Assembly (NCBI RefSeq): GCF_017351175.1
Contig: NZ_JAFMPN010000003.1
Coordinates: 62,001-126,000, forward strand
Direction of reading: 5' to 3'
Length of the DNA: 64,000 nucleotides
DNA from: Desulfovibrio sp. Huiquan2017
GTDB taxonomy: Bacteria; Desulfobacterota; Desulfovibrionia; Desulfovibrionales; Desulfovibrionaceae
Shown here: one piece after another, positions 45,245 through 52,763 of the stretch
How the letters are laid out: every line of letters begins with the position of its first letter
How positions within the stretch are numbered: the stretch's first letter is position 1
Notes under the pieces: generated by a model
Database searches by the model: none
What the model saw: the letters and a program-made list of their open reading frames with translations, nothing else
Told to the model about the DNA's origin: nothing
Made by a program: the position numbers and the translations under genes

Positions 45245-46267
45245 ATGCGTCCGAGACTGAATGCCGCACTGGTGGCGGGCCTGTGCCTATGCCTGATTTC
45301 GACGGCCCTCGCTCAGGACGCCACCGTGGTCCGGCGGGCGGCTTTCGACATCGGCGCGGCGGCCATCAAATGCATCATCGCCGACGTGGACATCTCCACC
45401 GGGCTCATCGTCAAAACCGTGGACACCCTCTCCGCCAAGGTCGATTTCGCCGAGGATCTGGCCCGTTCCTATGACGGCAACCTGAGCAAGGACGTCATGG
45501 CCGAGGGCATCAAGACCCTGGAAAAGCTCAAGGCCGTGGCCGTGGAGAAAAACGCCCTGGAATACTCCGCCGTGGGCGGACGCCTCTTCCAGGAAGCCCA
45601 GAACGGACGGGCCTATTTCGTGCGCATCCGCGAGGAGACGGGTATCCCCTCACGGGTCGTCTCGGAACAGCAGGCGGCCATGCTCGGCTACCATGCCGTG
45701 CGCCAGGAACTGGGCGACCAGACCCGGAACCTGCTGGTCTGGGACATCGGCGGCAATTCCATGCGGATGACCGTCCGCAAGCCGGACGGCGGTCTGCTCT
45801 TCTACATTGATCCCATGGCCTCGGTGGCATTCAAAAACGTGGTCATCGAGACCATACAAGAAAAAAACATCAACACCACGGTCAGCCCCAACCCGGTCAA
45901 CGCCGACGAAGTGGCGCACGCCCTGGCCTACATCAAGGCCCACGCGGACATGACCGTGCCCAAGTACATCGCCCACCGTCTCTCCCGCCCGGACTTGACC
46001 GTGGTCGGCATAGGCGGGGTGCATTACTATTCCGTGCCCGAGGTTCTGGGCGGCCACAAGGCGGGCTACACCCGCGACGAGGTGGCCGAGGCACTCAAGA
46101 AATGGACCAACAGGCCCGACAAGGACTTTGATAGCGAATACGCCGAAAGCCGCCTGACCAACCTCATCCTGGTCCTGGGTTACATGGACGCCCTGGGCAT
46201 CAAGGAAGTTCGCCCGCTGAACATCAACCAGGCCGACGGGCTGTTCGCAACCCGCGAGTTCTGGTGA
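45245..46267 (+). CDS. Secreted Ppx/GppA-like protein
   Basis: A 340-residue protein with a signal peptide (MRPRLNAALVAGLCLCLIST, cleavage after ALA near residue 23) and then an actin/HSP70-fold Ppx/GppA domain: FDIGAAAIKCIIADVD (phosphate-1-like), VVSEQQAAMLGY, and LVWDIGGNSMRM (phosphate-2). In cytosolic Ppx/GppA the middle motif is usually G-x-E-E-A-R; here Glu-Gln-Gln-Ala, so an acidic residue is replaced. Exopolyphosphatases hydrolyse polyphosphate or pppGpp, substrates not expected in the periplasm. Activity is therefore uncertain. GGGGGGAGGA precedes the ATG. Confidence 0.8.
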   Translation: MRPRLNAALVAGLCLCLISTALAQDATVVRRAAFDIGAAAIKCIIADVDISTGLIVKTVDTLSAKVDFAEDLARSYDGNLSKDVMAEGIKTLEKLKAVAVEKNALEYSAVGGRLFQEAQNGRAYFVRIREETGIPSRVVSEQQAAMLGYHAVRQELGDQTRNLLVWDIGGNSMRMTVRKPDGGLLFYIDPMASVAFKNVVIETIQEKNINTTVSPNPVNADEVAHALAYIKAHADMTVPKYIAHRLSRPDLTVVGIGGVHYYSVPEVLGGHKAGYTRDEVAEALKKWTNRPDKDFDSEYAESRLTNLILVLGYMDALGIKEVRPLNINQADGLFATREFW

Positions 46268-46271
46268 GATT

Positions 46272-46291
46272 AAGGGAGGGGCCCCTCCCTT
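46272..46291 (+). terminator. Palindromic hairpin after Ppx-like gene
   Basis: A 20-base perfect palindrome (AAGGGAGGGG and its complement) lies four bases after the stop codon. Only a short T-run accompanies it, so termination is probable but not certain. Confidence 0.6.
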
Positions 46292-46313
46292 TGGTCAAGC
46301 AGGTTTCCGCAGG

Positions 46314-46472
46314 CTATTTCGCCTTACACTCATTGCACTGTTCCTTACCCGCCGGAGGTGTGTTGGTTTTCTCCCAACCAGCCTCCGGGTAATGGTTTTT
46401 GGAACAGTTCCTTTCCCAATGGTACGTGTCTTTCCCCTTTTTATGGTAGTACGGGGCACTGGGATTACTCAT
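46314..46472 (-). CDS. Small cysteine-containing protein, unrecognised
   Basis: A 52-residue protein with AAGGAG six bases before ATG 46472. It reads MSNPSAPYYHKKGKDTYHWE, then RNCSKNHYPEAGWEKTNT, and ends KEQCNECKAK. Cys18-type plus a terminal C-x2-C and several His residues suggest a small zinc-binding knuckle. Base composition is AT-richer than the genes around it. No function can be given; it resembles unnamed small proteins seen in other delta-type bacteria, from memory. Confidence 0.7.
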   Translation of the reverse strand: MSNPSAPYYHKKGKDTYHWERNCSKNHYPEAGWEKTNTPPAGKEQCNECKAK

Positions 46473-46607
46473 GGTAATCTCCTTTTGGTTACAGGTTATT
46501 TACAAACAAATACCAAATAGCCTAGGCTCGCCAAAAAAACAGCACACCAGCGCATGTCGCCTTTGCTAGCCATAGTACGATCTCTGGTATTGCGGGGAAG
46601 GGAAAAG

Positions 46608-47093
46608 ATGAAGCAAGATATCCCCAGTCAGGACATACCCTATCGAGAAACCTGGATTTTATTGCGAGAAATAAAAGCAGCAATTTCCCGGCAGGTATTC
46701 CGGGATTGCCTCGTGGTGGGGGCTTCTCAAGAAAACAGGTATTGCTTGAATCCGGGCCACAATGATTACAGACGGAACCCGGTAGACAGAATCAGAAATC
46801 TGGTAGACGCATTGGTTCAAAAGGGGGCGGCCCACCTCGCAATTGAGGTTGTAAATCTCATCGCGGCACCGCTCGACAGCCGCTTGGTCAGGAACAACAA
46901 AGCAATTCCGGACAAAAAAACCATATTCGAAGAATGCATTGACGACTATTGCGCTAAAACCGCCCTAGATGACCTGATACGCTCCAATGCCAGTCTTGAA
47001 GCTGTGTTGCAACAGGCGGAAAAGTGCAAGCAAGAAATAGAAGAGACTGTCGCAATATATCGAAATACAAAAGCAAACATCGGACAATGGTAA
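46608..47093 (+). CDS. Uncharacterised 161-residue protein in AT-richer islet
   Basis: I do not recognise it. The start at ATG 46608 has GGGAAGGGAAAAG before it. The protein is soluble and helical, with the segment CLNPGHNDYRRNPVDRIRN followed by LVDALVQKGAAHLAIEVVNL. The C-terminal ~40 residues (LEAVLQQAEKCKQEIEETVA) look like a coiled coil. The Pro-Val-Asp-Arg-Ile-Arg stretch recalls phage regulatory proteins, but I cannot show it. Codon use and GC are clearly lower than the flanks, a sign of transfer. It converges on lepB with a one-base gap. Confidence 0.65.
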   Translation: MKQDIPSQDIPYRETWILLREIKAAISRQVFRDCLVVGASQENRYCLNPGHNDYRRNPVDRIRNLVDALVQKGAAHLAIEVVNLIAAPLDSRLVRNNKAIPDKKTIFEECIDDYCAKTALDDLIRSNASLEAVLQQAEKCKQEIEETVAIYRNTKANIGQW

Positions 47094-47094
47094 T

Positions 47095-47943
47095 TCAGCG
47101 CAGGGGTGTCCCCAGCCTGTCCGCCCAGTCGGGCGCATCCAGGTCTCCGGGGAAATAGATGTATCCCGCCCTGCCCGTTATCCGCTTCCGTTTCACCGGC
47201 CCGAGCCAACGCGAATCGTAGCTGTCCTCGCGGTTGTCCCCCATGAGAAAATACTCGTCCGCGCCCAGGATTATCGGCCCGAAGGTGTCGCGCCGGGGAA
47301 GAAAACCCGCCCTGGCGTGATGAGCGTAGGGCTCCTCCAGGGGCGCGCCGTCGACCAGAACCTTCCGCTGCCGGATTTCCACGGTCTCGCCGGGCAACCC
47401 CACGACCCGTTTGACGAAGTCGCGGCCGTCGGTCTCGGGCAGGGAAAAGATGACGATATCGCCGCGTGCCAGCTTGTCGTCGGGCTCCAGGACCTCGACC
47501 ATAAAGTGGTCGCCCACCCGGATGGTCGGAAGCATGGAGACGGATGGCACTTGATAGGCCATGAAGAACCAGCCCTTGATGATCCTTTCGAAGACCACGC
47601 CCGAGCCCAGGCTGACGGCCAGGCAAAGGAGATAAATCCACCAGCGGTTAGACGGCTTGAGGGTATAGGCAGTGAGCTTGCGGGCCGAAGCGAAGGCCTC
47701 TCCGCCCGCAAATAGATTGTAGCCGAACAGGATGGATACGCACAAAAGCATGGCCGCGAAATCCGCCCAGAACAGGATCATGAACAAAGCCAGGACGATC
47801 TCGGCCAGGAAGAAGCCAACGCCCTTTCTCCACTGACCGTTGTAGACCTGCCCCACGCCCACGGCCACCAGAGACAGAGTCATGGCCAACCACGGATTGC
47901 GGGGCTTTTCAACGGGCGTCGTCGGAATCTCGGTCTCAGTCAT
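47095..47943 (-). CDS. lepB: Signal peptidase I with extra N-terminal membrane domain
   Basis: A 282-residue S26 peptidase. Catalytic Ser136 lies in QVPSVSMLPTI and the general base Lys178 in RDFVKRVVGLPGE; the box E motif is YFLMGDNREDSYDSR. It cuts signal peptides outside the inner membrane. Unlike the usual one- or two-helix anchor it has about four hydrophobic helices in the first 120 residues, the first part (NPWLAMTLSLVAVGVGQVYN) resembling a TM2-like module. GGAGG lies before ATG 47943. Confidence 0.9.
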   Translation of the reverse strand: MTETEIPTTPVEKPRNPWLAMTLSLVAVGVGQVYNGQWRKGVGFFLAEIVLALFMILFWADFAAMLLCVSILFGYNLFAGGEAFASARKLTAYTLKPSNRWWIYLLCLAVSLGSGVVFERIIKGWFFMAYQVPSVSMLPTIRVGDHFMVEVLEPDDKLARGDIVIFSLPETDGRDFVKRVVGLPGETVEIRQRKVLVDGAPLEEPYAHHARAGFLPRRDTFGPIILGADEYFLMGDNREDSYDSRWLGPVKRKRITGRAGYIYFPGDLDAPDWADRLGTPLR

Positions 47944-48134
47944 GGGGGCACGCCTCCCGGTCGGTCGCCGACCAGCTTGTGCGGTTTGTCGCCCACCGCC
48001 GGCCCGTGGCCGATGTAGTGGGCCGCGACCTTGCCCAAGGGCGGGCAATTCGGGGTGGATACGAACTTCGGGAAGACCTTTCCCGGACTCAACCCTGCCA
48101 GATTCCCGGACGTTTGGCTAGACGGAGTCGAGAA
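47944..48134. other. Intergenic stretch upstream of lepB
   Basis: About 190 bases between the lepB start and the end of the glycosyltransferase gene, both on the minus strand. I see no supported gene and no clear terminator. The lepB promoter should lie here, but no convincing -35/-10 pair stands out. Confidence 0.4.
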
Positions 48135-49157
48135 TCAGGCGGCCGGAATATAGTCGCGGCCGAGACGGCAACCGCGCCCTTCGAGAAAAACGGCGATCTC
48201 CTCGCGCGCGCCCCGGCTGGCCACGTAGGGGATGCAGAATCCCTCGCCCGGCGCGGGAATCTCGGCCCGGTCGCGGACCGGCAGGCCGTGTACCCGATGA
48301 CCGATTTTTTTCGGGTCCACGTCGTAGTAAGCCGCGAATTCGATGCCGTGGGCGAGGAGCAGATCGGCGCGCTTGCGGGTGGTCCGGCCCGAGCCGAGGA
48401 TGTGAACAACCGGGTGGTGCGGATTGTTGCGGGCCAGCCAGCGGGCCAGATATTCGGTCTTGATGCGGTAGAAGGCGTCCACGTCGTAGCGGGGATGGGT
48501 GCGCGACAACCGGTCCGGCGGATCATTCCAGACCAGCAGTTCGGCGTCCGCCTTCATCATCCGCACGCCGCCCTCCAACCAACGCAGAAGCAGGTCATAG
48601 TCCTCGGGGAAATCGCCCTCGCGGTAAGGGCCGTGCGCCTCCAGGCAGTCGCGCCGGAACATGATGGACGGGTTGGGAACCGGGAATTCCACGAACCGAT
48701 GCAGACTGATGGCCTCGTGGGAGAGCAGGGAATTGGTCCAGTCCACATAATGGGCGTATCCCCGGCATGTCCGGCGGCTGCCGCCGAAGCGCACCCGGCA
48801 ACCGACCAGGCCCACATCCGGGTGGTCATCCAAAAGCGCGGCCTGGAGAGCCAGCCTGCCGGGCAACGCTTCGTCATCGGCGTCCATGCGGGCGATGTAG
48901 ATCCCCCGGGCCGCCCCGATGGCCGCGTTGGCCGCCCGGATGACCCCGCCGTGCGGGATGGAGAAAACGCGGACGCGGGAATCCCGGCGCGCGTATTCGG
49001 CCAGGATTCCCGCAGTGTCGTCGGTCGAGCCGTCGTCCACAGCCACCACCTCGAAATCCGCGCCCTCCTGGGCCAGAAGCGAATCGAGCGCTCCGGCCAC
49101 AGTGCGCCCGCAATCGTAGCAGGGCATGGTCACGGAAATGCGGGGGGAGGCGGCCAC
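48135..49157 (-). CDS. GT2 glycosyltransferase with C-terminal Rossmann-like domain
   Basis: A 340-residue protein. Residues 1-230 are a family-2 glycosyltransferase: PRISVTMPCYDCGRTVAGAL, VVAVDDGSTDDTAGIL, and the DxD-like metal site ARMDADDEAL. From about 245 a second domain begins (VHILGSGRTTRKRADLLLAH), with a glycine-rich dinucleotide-binding-like loop and YDVDPKKIGHRVHGLPV, resembling the PglD-type sugar N-acyltransferase Rossmann fold. The start is GTG 49157, four bases after the TtuA-like stop; no good ATG lies upstream. The acceptor and sugar are unknown. Confidence 0.82.
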   Translation of the reverse strand: MAASPRISVTMPCYDCGRTVAGALDSLLAQEGADFEVVAVDDGSTDDTAGILAEYARRDSRVRVFSIPHGGVIRAANAAIGAARGIYIARMDADDEALPGRLALQAALLDDHPDVGLVGCRVRFGGSRRTCRGYAHYVDWTNSLLSHEAISLHRFVEFPVPNPSIMFRRDCLEAHGPYREGDFPEDYDLLLRWLEGGVRMMKADAELLVWNDPPDRLSRTHPRYDVDAFYRIKTEYLARWLARNNPHHPVVHILGSGRTTRKRADLLLAHGIEFAAYYDVDPKKIGHRVHGLPVRDRAEIPAPGEGFCIPYVASRGAREEIAVFLEGRGCRLGRDYIPAA

Positions 49158-49161
49158 GAGG

Positions 49162-50079
49162 CTACTCCGCCTGCGCCTTGCTCTCGCGCACCGCCGCCTT
49201 GATGCGGCAGACCGCGCAGACTTCGGCGCTGGTGGGCGAACCGCACTCGGTGCACGGCGCGAGTTTGACCCCGGTCTCCTTCTCCAGGCGGGCAAAGGCC
49301 GGCTTGCCCTGCTTGAGGAAGGACTGGTAGAATTGGAGCTTCTGACCGGGGCTGCGGTGTTCCAGTTCGCCCCACAGCTCCTTGTGGGCCGTGAAGCTGG
49401 CCCCGCCGGAATAGGGGCAAGGGTCGGAATGGATCTCGATGCCCTTGAGAAAGGCGTAGTTGGCGGTCTCGAACTCGCTCAGCCGGAACAGGGGCTTGAC
49501 CTTGCGCACGAACCCGTCGGACGCGGGCAGGACAGGACCCTGGTCGGACAGATAGGCCGTATCCCAGCGCAAGGTGTTGGCGAACAGCCGGGCCACCTCG
49601 TCGTCCAGATTGTGGCCCGTGGCCAGAACGTCGAAGCCCTCTTCCACGGCGATGCGGTTGAAGTGATGACGCTTGAGCCTGCCGCACACGGCGCAGACCG
49701 GGCGCTTGACGTACTGCTTGACGTCCGGGATGGGCAATCCCCAGGCGGCCATCTCGAAAACACGCAAGGGCAGGGCATGCAGGGCGCAGAAATCCTCGAC
49801 CTTCTTGCGTGCCTTGTCCGACGAATTCGGGATGCCGAGGTCGATATGCAGGCCGGTCACGTTGTAGCCCTGCAGCTTGAGTTCGAGCATGAGGGCCAGG
49901 GAGTCCTTGCCCCCGGACAGGGCCACGAGGATGCGGTCCTCGCGGGTGAACATCTTCTCCCGGCGTATGGCCGTCTCCACCTGCTTGGTGAAAAAGAGCG
50001 GATAACAGTCCGCGCAGAAGCCGGAATGGTGGCTCGGCAGGGATACATGGGCCGTTTTACGGCAGCGGGTACATTTCAT
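49162..50079 (-). CDS. TtuA/Ncs6-family tRNA 2-thiolation enzyme
   Basis: A 305-residue PP-loop ATPase. The PP-loop SGGKDS is at 55-60. Two zinc sites are Cys3/6/22/25 and Cys276/279/288/291. Three further cysteines, Cys129, Cys132 (RPVCAVC) and Cys221 (DPCPYSG), match the 4Fe-4S ligands of TtuA. TtuA uses sulfur carried by TtuB to make 2-thiouridine in tRNA (T-loop position 54 in thermophiles; the eukaryotic Ncs6 acts at 34). The next gene upstream is a TtuB-like protein, 13 bases away. Which tRNA position is modified here is not known. Confidence 0.88.
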   Translation of the reverse strand: MKCTRCRKTAHVSLPSHHSGFCADCYPLFFTKQVETAIRREKMFTREDRILVALSGGKDSLALMLELKLQGYNVTGLHIDLGIPNSSDKARKKVEDFCALHALPLRVFEMAAWGLPIPDVKQYVKRPVCAVCGRLKRHHFNRIAVEEGFDVLATGHNLDDEVARLFANTLRWDTAYLSDQGPVLPASDGFVRKVKPLFRLSEFETANYAFLKGIEIHSDPCPYSGGASFTAHKELWGELEHRSPGQKLQFYQSFLKQGKPAFARLEKETGVKLAPCTECGSPTSAEVCAVCRIKAAVRESKAQAE

Positions 50080-50092
50080 ATGGATATGCCCC

Positions 50093-50290
50093 CTACCCGG
50101 CCGAAGTGACTTTGCGGACCAGCAACTCGTCGCCGTGGACGAGCTTGCGGTCCGAGGTGAGCAGTTCGCCCCTTCGGGCGACCAGGGCCATGGTGGGACG
50201 GAGCCGCAATTTGTTCAGCACGGCCAGCACCGAGCGCGTGTCGTTGAGCTCGATGCGCTTCCCGTCCGGTTCCAGATTGACAATGATCAT
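50093..50290 (-). CDS. TtuB/MoaD/ThiS-like sulfur carrier
   Basis: A 65-residue ubiquitin-fold protein (MIIVNLEPDGKRIELNDTRS, then LLVRKVTSAG at the end). The beta-grasp pattern and small size match ThiS/MoaD/TtuB carriers, whose C-terminal glycine is thiocarboxylated. The last two residues are Ala-Gly, not Gly-Gly. AGGAG lies seven bases before ATG 50290. It is directly upstream of the TtuA-like gene in one operon, which is strong support for a tRNA-thiolation pair. An E1-like activating enzyme is not in the window. Confidence 0.85.
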   Translation of the reverse strand: MIIVNLEPDGKRIELNDTRSVLAVLNKLRLRPTMALVARRGELLTSDRKLVHGDELLVRKVTSAG

Positions 50291-50435
50291 AGGGTCTCCT
50301 TTGCCGCAGGCCATTTTGACGGCCAACGGCGGGCGGACAGTACCCGGGATGACCGCCGAGTTCAAGCCCGCCCGGACCGGACCGCCGTCCGGACAACGGA
50401 AACGGGACAATCCGCCATAAAATTCAAAACCGCTG

Positions 50436-50465
50436 TTGACCCTAAAGTGATATATCGCCTATGCT
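50436..50465 (+). promoter_or_regulatory. Promoter of response regulator gene
   Basis: TTGACC at 50436-50441 and TATGCT at 50460-50465 are 18 bp apart. Transcription would start about 25 bases before the ATG at 50497. Confidence 0.6.
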
Positions 50466-50496
50466 CGTAGCAAGGGCTAATTCCAAGGAGGAAGCC

Positions 50497-50868
50497 ATGA
50501 GTCAACCAAAAATTCTCGTCGTGGACGATGAAAAACACATCCGCATGCTCTATCGGGAAGAACTGGAGGCGGACGGCTATGCTGTGGCCACGTCCGACGG
50601 CGAAGAGGACATCCTCGACGTCATCGCCAGGGAAAATCCGACCATTGTCATTCTAGACATCAAGCTGGGCGTCAACCGTTCCGGCCTCGACCTGTTGCAG
50701 GAAATCCGCACCAAGGACCAGCAGATCCCGGTCATCCTTTCGACGGCCTATGACTCCTTCCAGCATGATCTCAAATCCATTGCCGCAGACTACTATGTGG
50801 TCAAGTCCGTGGATCTGACCGAATTGAAGGACAAGGTCCGAATGGCCCTGAACAAGGCGGGCGCCTAG
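50497..50868 (+). CDS. Single-domain response regulator
   Basis: A 123-residue receiver with no output domain. It has the acidic pair VVDDEKHI, phosphoacceptor Asp in TIVILDIKLG (about 54), the switch Ser/Thr in VILSTAYDSF and Lys in YYVVKSVDLT. It would take a phosphate and act by binding another protein, as CheY or Spo0F do. AAGGAGG lies four bases before the ATG. It has its own promoter and a terminator, so the HD-GYP gene just downstream is probably not in the same transcript, though the two may work together. Confidence 0.93.
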   Translation: MSQPKILVVDDEKHIRMLYREELEADGYAVATSDGEEDILDVIARENPTIVILDIKLGVNRSGLDLLQEIRTKDQQIPVILSTAYDSFQHDLKSIAADYYVVKSVDLTELKDKVRMALNKAGA

Positions 50869-50897
50869 CCGCCTTTCCCGCCCGCCGCTTTTGGGAC

Positions 50898-50932
50898 GGA
50901 CGCCTTTCCGCCAGGAAGGCGTCCCGCTTTTT
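50898..50932 (+). terminator. Terminator of response regulator gene
   Basis: Stem GGACGCC(T)TTCC (50898-50909) with GGAAGGCGTCC (50914-50924), one bulged T, followed by CGCTTTTTG. Confidence 0.85.
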
Positions 50933-51053
50933 GCGGCCCGCCGAGCCCTCCCGGCTATCATTGACAGCGACTGTTTTTCATGGATACCTGACCGTATTCC
51001 GGGAGGGGACGGCAGGCTCCGCCCGCGTGTCCCGACAAAGGCGGACGAATTCT

Positions 51054-52022
51054 ATGTCTCAACAGATCACGGCGGAATATTTTCCCATCTCCCCGCTTAT
51101 CCTGCGGCCCGACTTCAAGGTGCCCTTCGACATCTTCCTGCGCCACGACGACAGCTACGTCCTGTTCAACGCCAGCGGCCGGATCATGACCAAGGCCAAA
51201 CGCAAGGAACTGGCCCTGGCGGGCATCATGACCATCTACGTGGACAAGCGTTCCCGTAAACTCTACCACGGCTACATCCAGGCCAACCTCCTCGACCTGC
51301 TCGAAGACGAATCCATCTCCCTGCCCGAGCGCGCCCAGGCCTGGACCAACGCGGCCGCGGCCCTGTCCAAGGAACTCTTCGAGACCAACCTGCCGGGTCC
51401 GGCCTTCAAGAAACGCTACGTCCGCTTCCAGGAGCTCATCCGAAGCAGCACCTCCTTTCTCAGCTCCCCCAAACCGCTCAAGAACCTGACCCAATTCATC
51501 GGCAAGGGGTACGAAGCGTACCACCACGGCGTCTCGACCATGATCTACGCCGTGAACCTGATGCAGGAGTACAAGTTCGACGACGACGAGGTCCTGGCCT
51601 GCGGCATGGGCGCCCTGCTACACGACATCGGCCTGGTGGGCATGGACAAGGACCTGCTCGACACCGACCCCGAAACCATGTCTCCGGCCCAGCACCAGCT
51701 CTACGCCATGCATCCGCTCATCGGCGTGCGCATCTGCGCCAACTTCGACCTGCCGATCATCGCCACCAATTGCATCCTGTTTCATCACGAGCGCATGGAC
51801 GGCAAGGGGTACCCCACCCAGGCATTCGGGGAGGAAATCCCCCTGCCCACCCGTGTGGTCTCCCTGTGCAACCGCTACGACGACCTGACCCGCAACCGGC
51901 CGTACAGCCGGGCCGTCAAGCCCTTTGACGCCCTCAAGGCCCTGACCGACGACAAGGGCCTGGTGGAACCGGGCATGCTCAAGCGATTCATCAAGCTCCT
52001 CTCCAGGGCGGAGATCGTGTAA
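51054..52022 (+). CDS. HD-GYP domain protein
   Basis: A 322-residue protein with a DUF3391-like N-terminal region (about 10-75) and a C-terminal HD-GYP domain: HHGVSTMIYAVNL, LLHDIGLVGM (the HD pair), and HHERMDGKGYP with an intact GYP motif. HD-GYP proteins hydrolyse cyclic di-GMP. The motif Asp-Gly-Lys-Gly-Tyr-Pro and upstream histidines are all present, so activity is expected. The ATG at 51054 has no strong ribosome site. It lies 185 bases past the receiver gene and its terminator. Confidence 0.9.
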   Translation: MSQQITAEYFPISPLILRPDFKVPFDIFLRHDDSYVLFNASGRIMTKAKRKELALAGIMTIYVDKRSRKLYHGYIQANLLDLLEDESISLPERAQAWTNAAAALSKELFETNLPGPAFKKRYVRFQELIRSSTSFLSSPKPLKNLTQFIGKGYEAYHHGVSTMIYAVNLMQEYKFDDDEVLACGMGALLHDIGLVGMDKDLLDTDPETMSPAQHQLYAMHPLIGVRICANFDLPIIATNCILFHHERMDGKGYPTQAFGEEIPLPTRVVSLCNRYDDLTRNRPYSRAVKPFDALKALTDDKGLVEPGMLKRFIKLLSRAEIV

Positions 52023-52096
52023 CAACAGCCGGTCAGGGCGGGTTGCCGGGCTAAAATCCCTTGCCGCCCCACCCCGTTGCATGATAGCCGCACCTG

Positions 52097-52738
52097 ATGT
52101 TCGATATAACCGCACAGGATATCCAGGTCTATCTGACCTTGGCCCCCGGTCTGCTCATCGCCCTGGTCTTCCACGAGGTGGCCCACGGCTACGTGGCCTA
52201 TCTTCTGGGCGACACCACGGCCAAGTCCCAGGGACGGTTGACCCTCAACCCCCTTAAGCACCTCGATCCCATCGGTACTCTGGCCTTTTTCTTCGTCCAC
52301 TTCGGCTGGGCCAAACCCGTGCCGATCAACCCCCGTTATTTCAAGAACCCGCGCAAGGGCATGATGTACACCGCACTGGCCGGGCCGGGCATCAACTTCA
52401 TCCTGGCCGCCGTGTTCGCCGGGGTGTTCCACCTCATGGGCCTGCTCGGCATTAGTCCGCGCAATGCCCTGTATGCGGTGGCCTACTACGGGGTCTTCGT
52501 CAATCTCATCCTGGCGGCCTTCAACCTCCTGCCCATTCCGCCCCTGGACGGCAGCAACGTCCTGGCGTATTTCCTATCCCCCCGTGCAGCCTATAAATAC
52601 ATGTCCATGAGCCGCTACGGGTTCATCATCCTCATCGCCATCATCCTGCTCGGGCGATACACCGGACTGGACATCGTCGGCCGGGTAATCGTCCCCCTGG
52701 TCCAGGGCTTTGGCTCCCTGCTGGGCGTGCCTCTCTAA
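52097..52738 (+). CDS. Site-2-protease-type (M50) membrane metallopeptidase
   Basis: A 213-residue inner-membrane protein with the zinc motif FHEVAHGYVA (HExxH at about 26-30) in the first helix and the second metal site NLLPIPPLDGSNVLAY (about 143-158), as in FtsH-independent S2P proteases. About five helices are visible. Such proteins cut other proteins within the membrane, often to release regulators. There is no PDZ domain. It is 26 bases upstream of trpS. Confidence 0.88.
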   Translation: MFDITAQDIQVYLTLAPGLLIALVFHEVAHGYVAYLLGDTTAKSQGRLTLNPLKHLDPIGTLAFFFVHFGWAKPVPINPRYFKNPRKGMMYTALAGPGINFILAAVFAGVFHLMGLLGISPRNALYAVAYYGVFVNLILAAFNLLPIPPLDGSNVLAYFLSPRAAYKYMSMSRYGFIILIAIILLGRYTGLDIVGRVIVPLVQGFGSLLGVPL

Positions 52739-52763
52739 CCATCTAACAGCAGACCACTTCATC

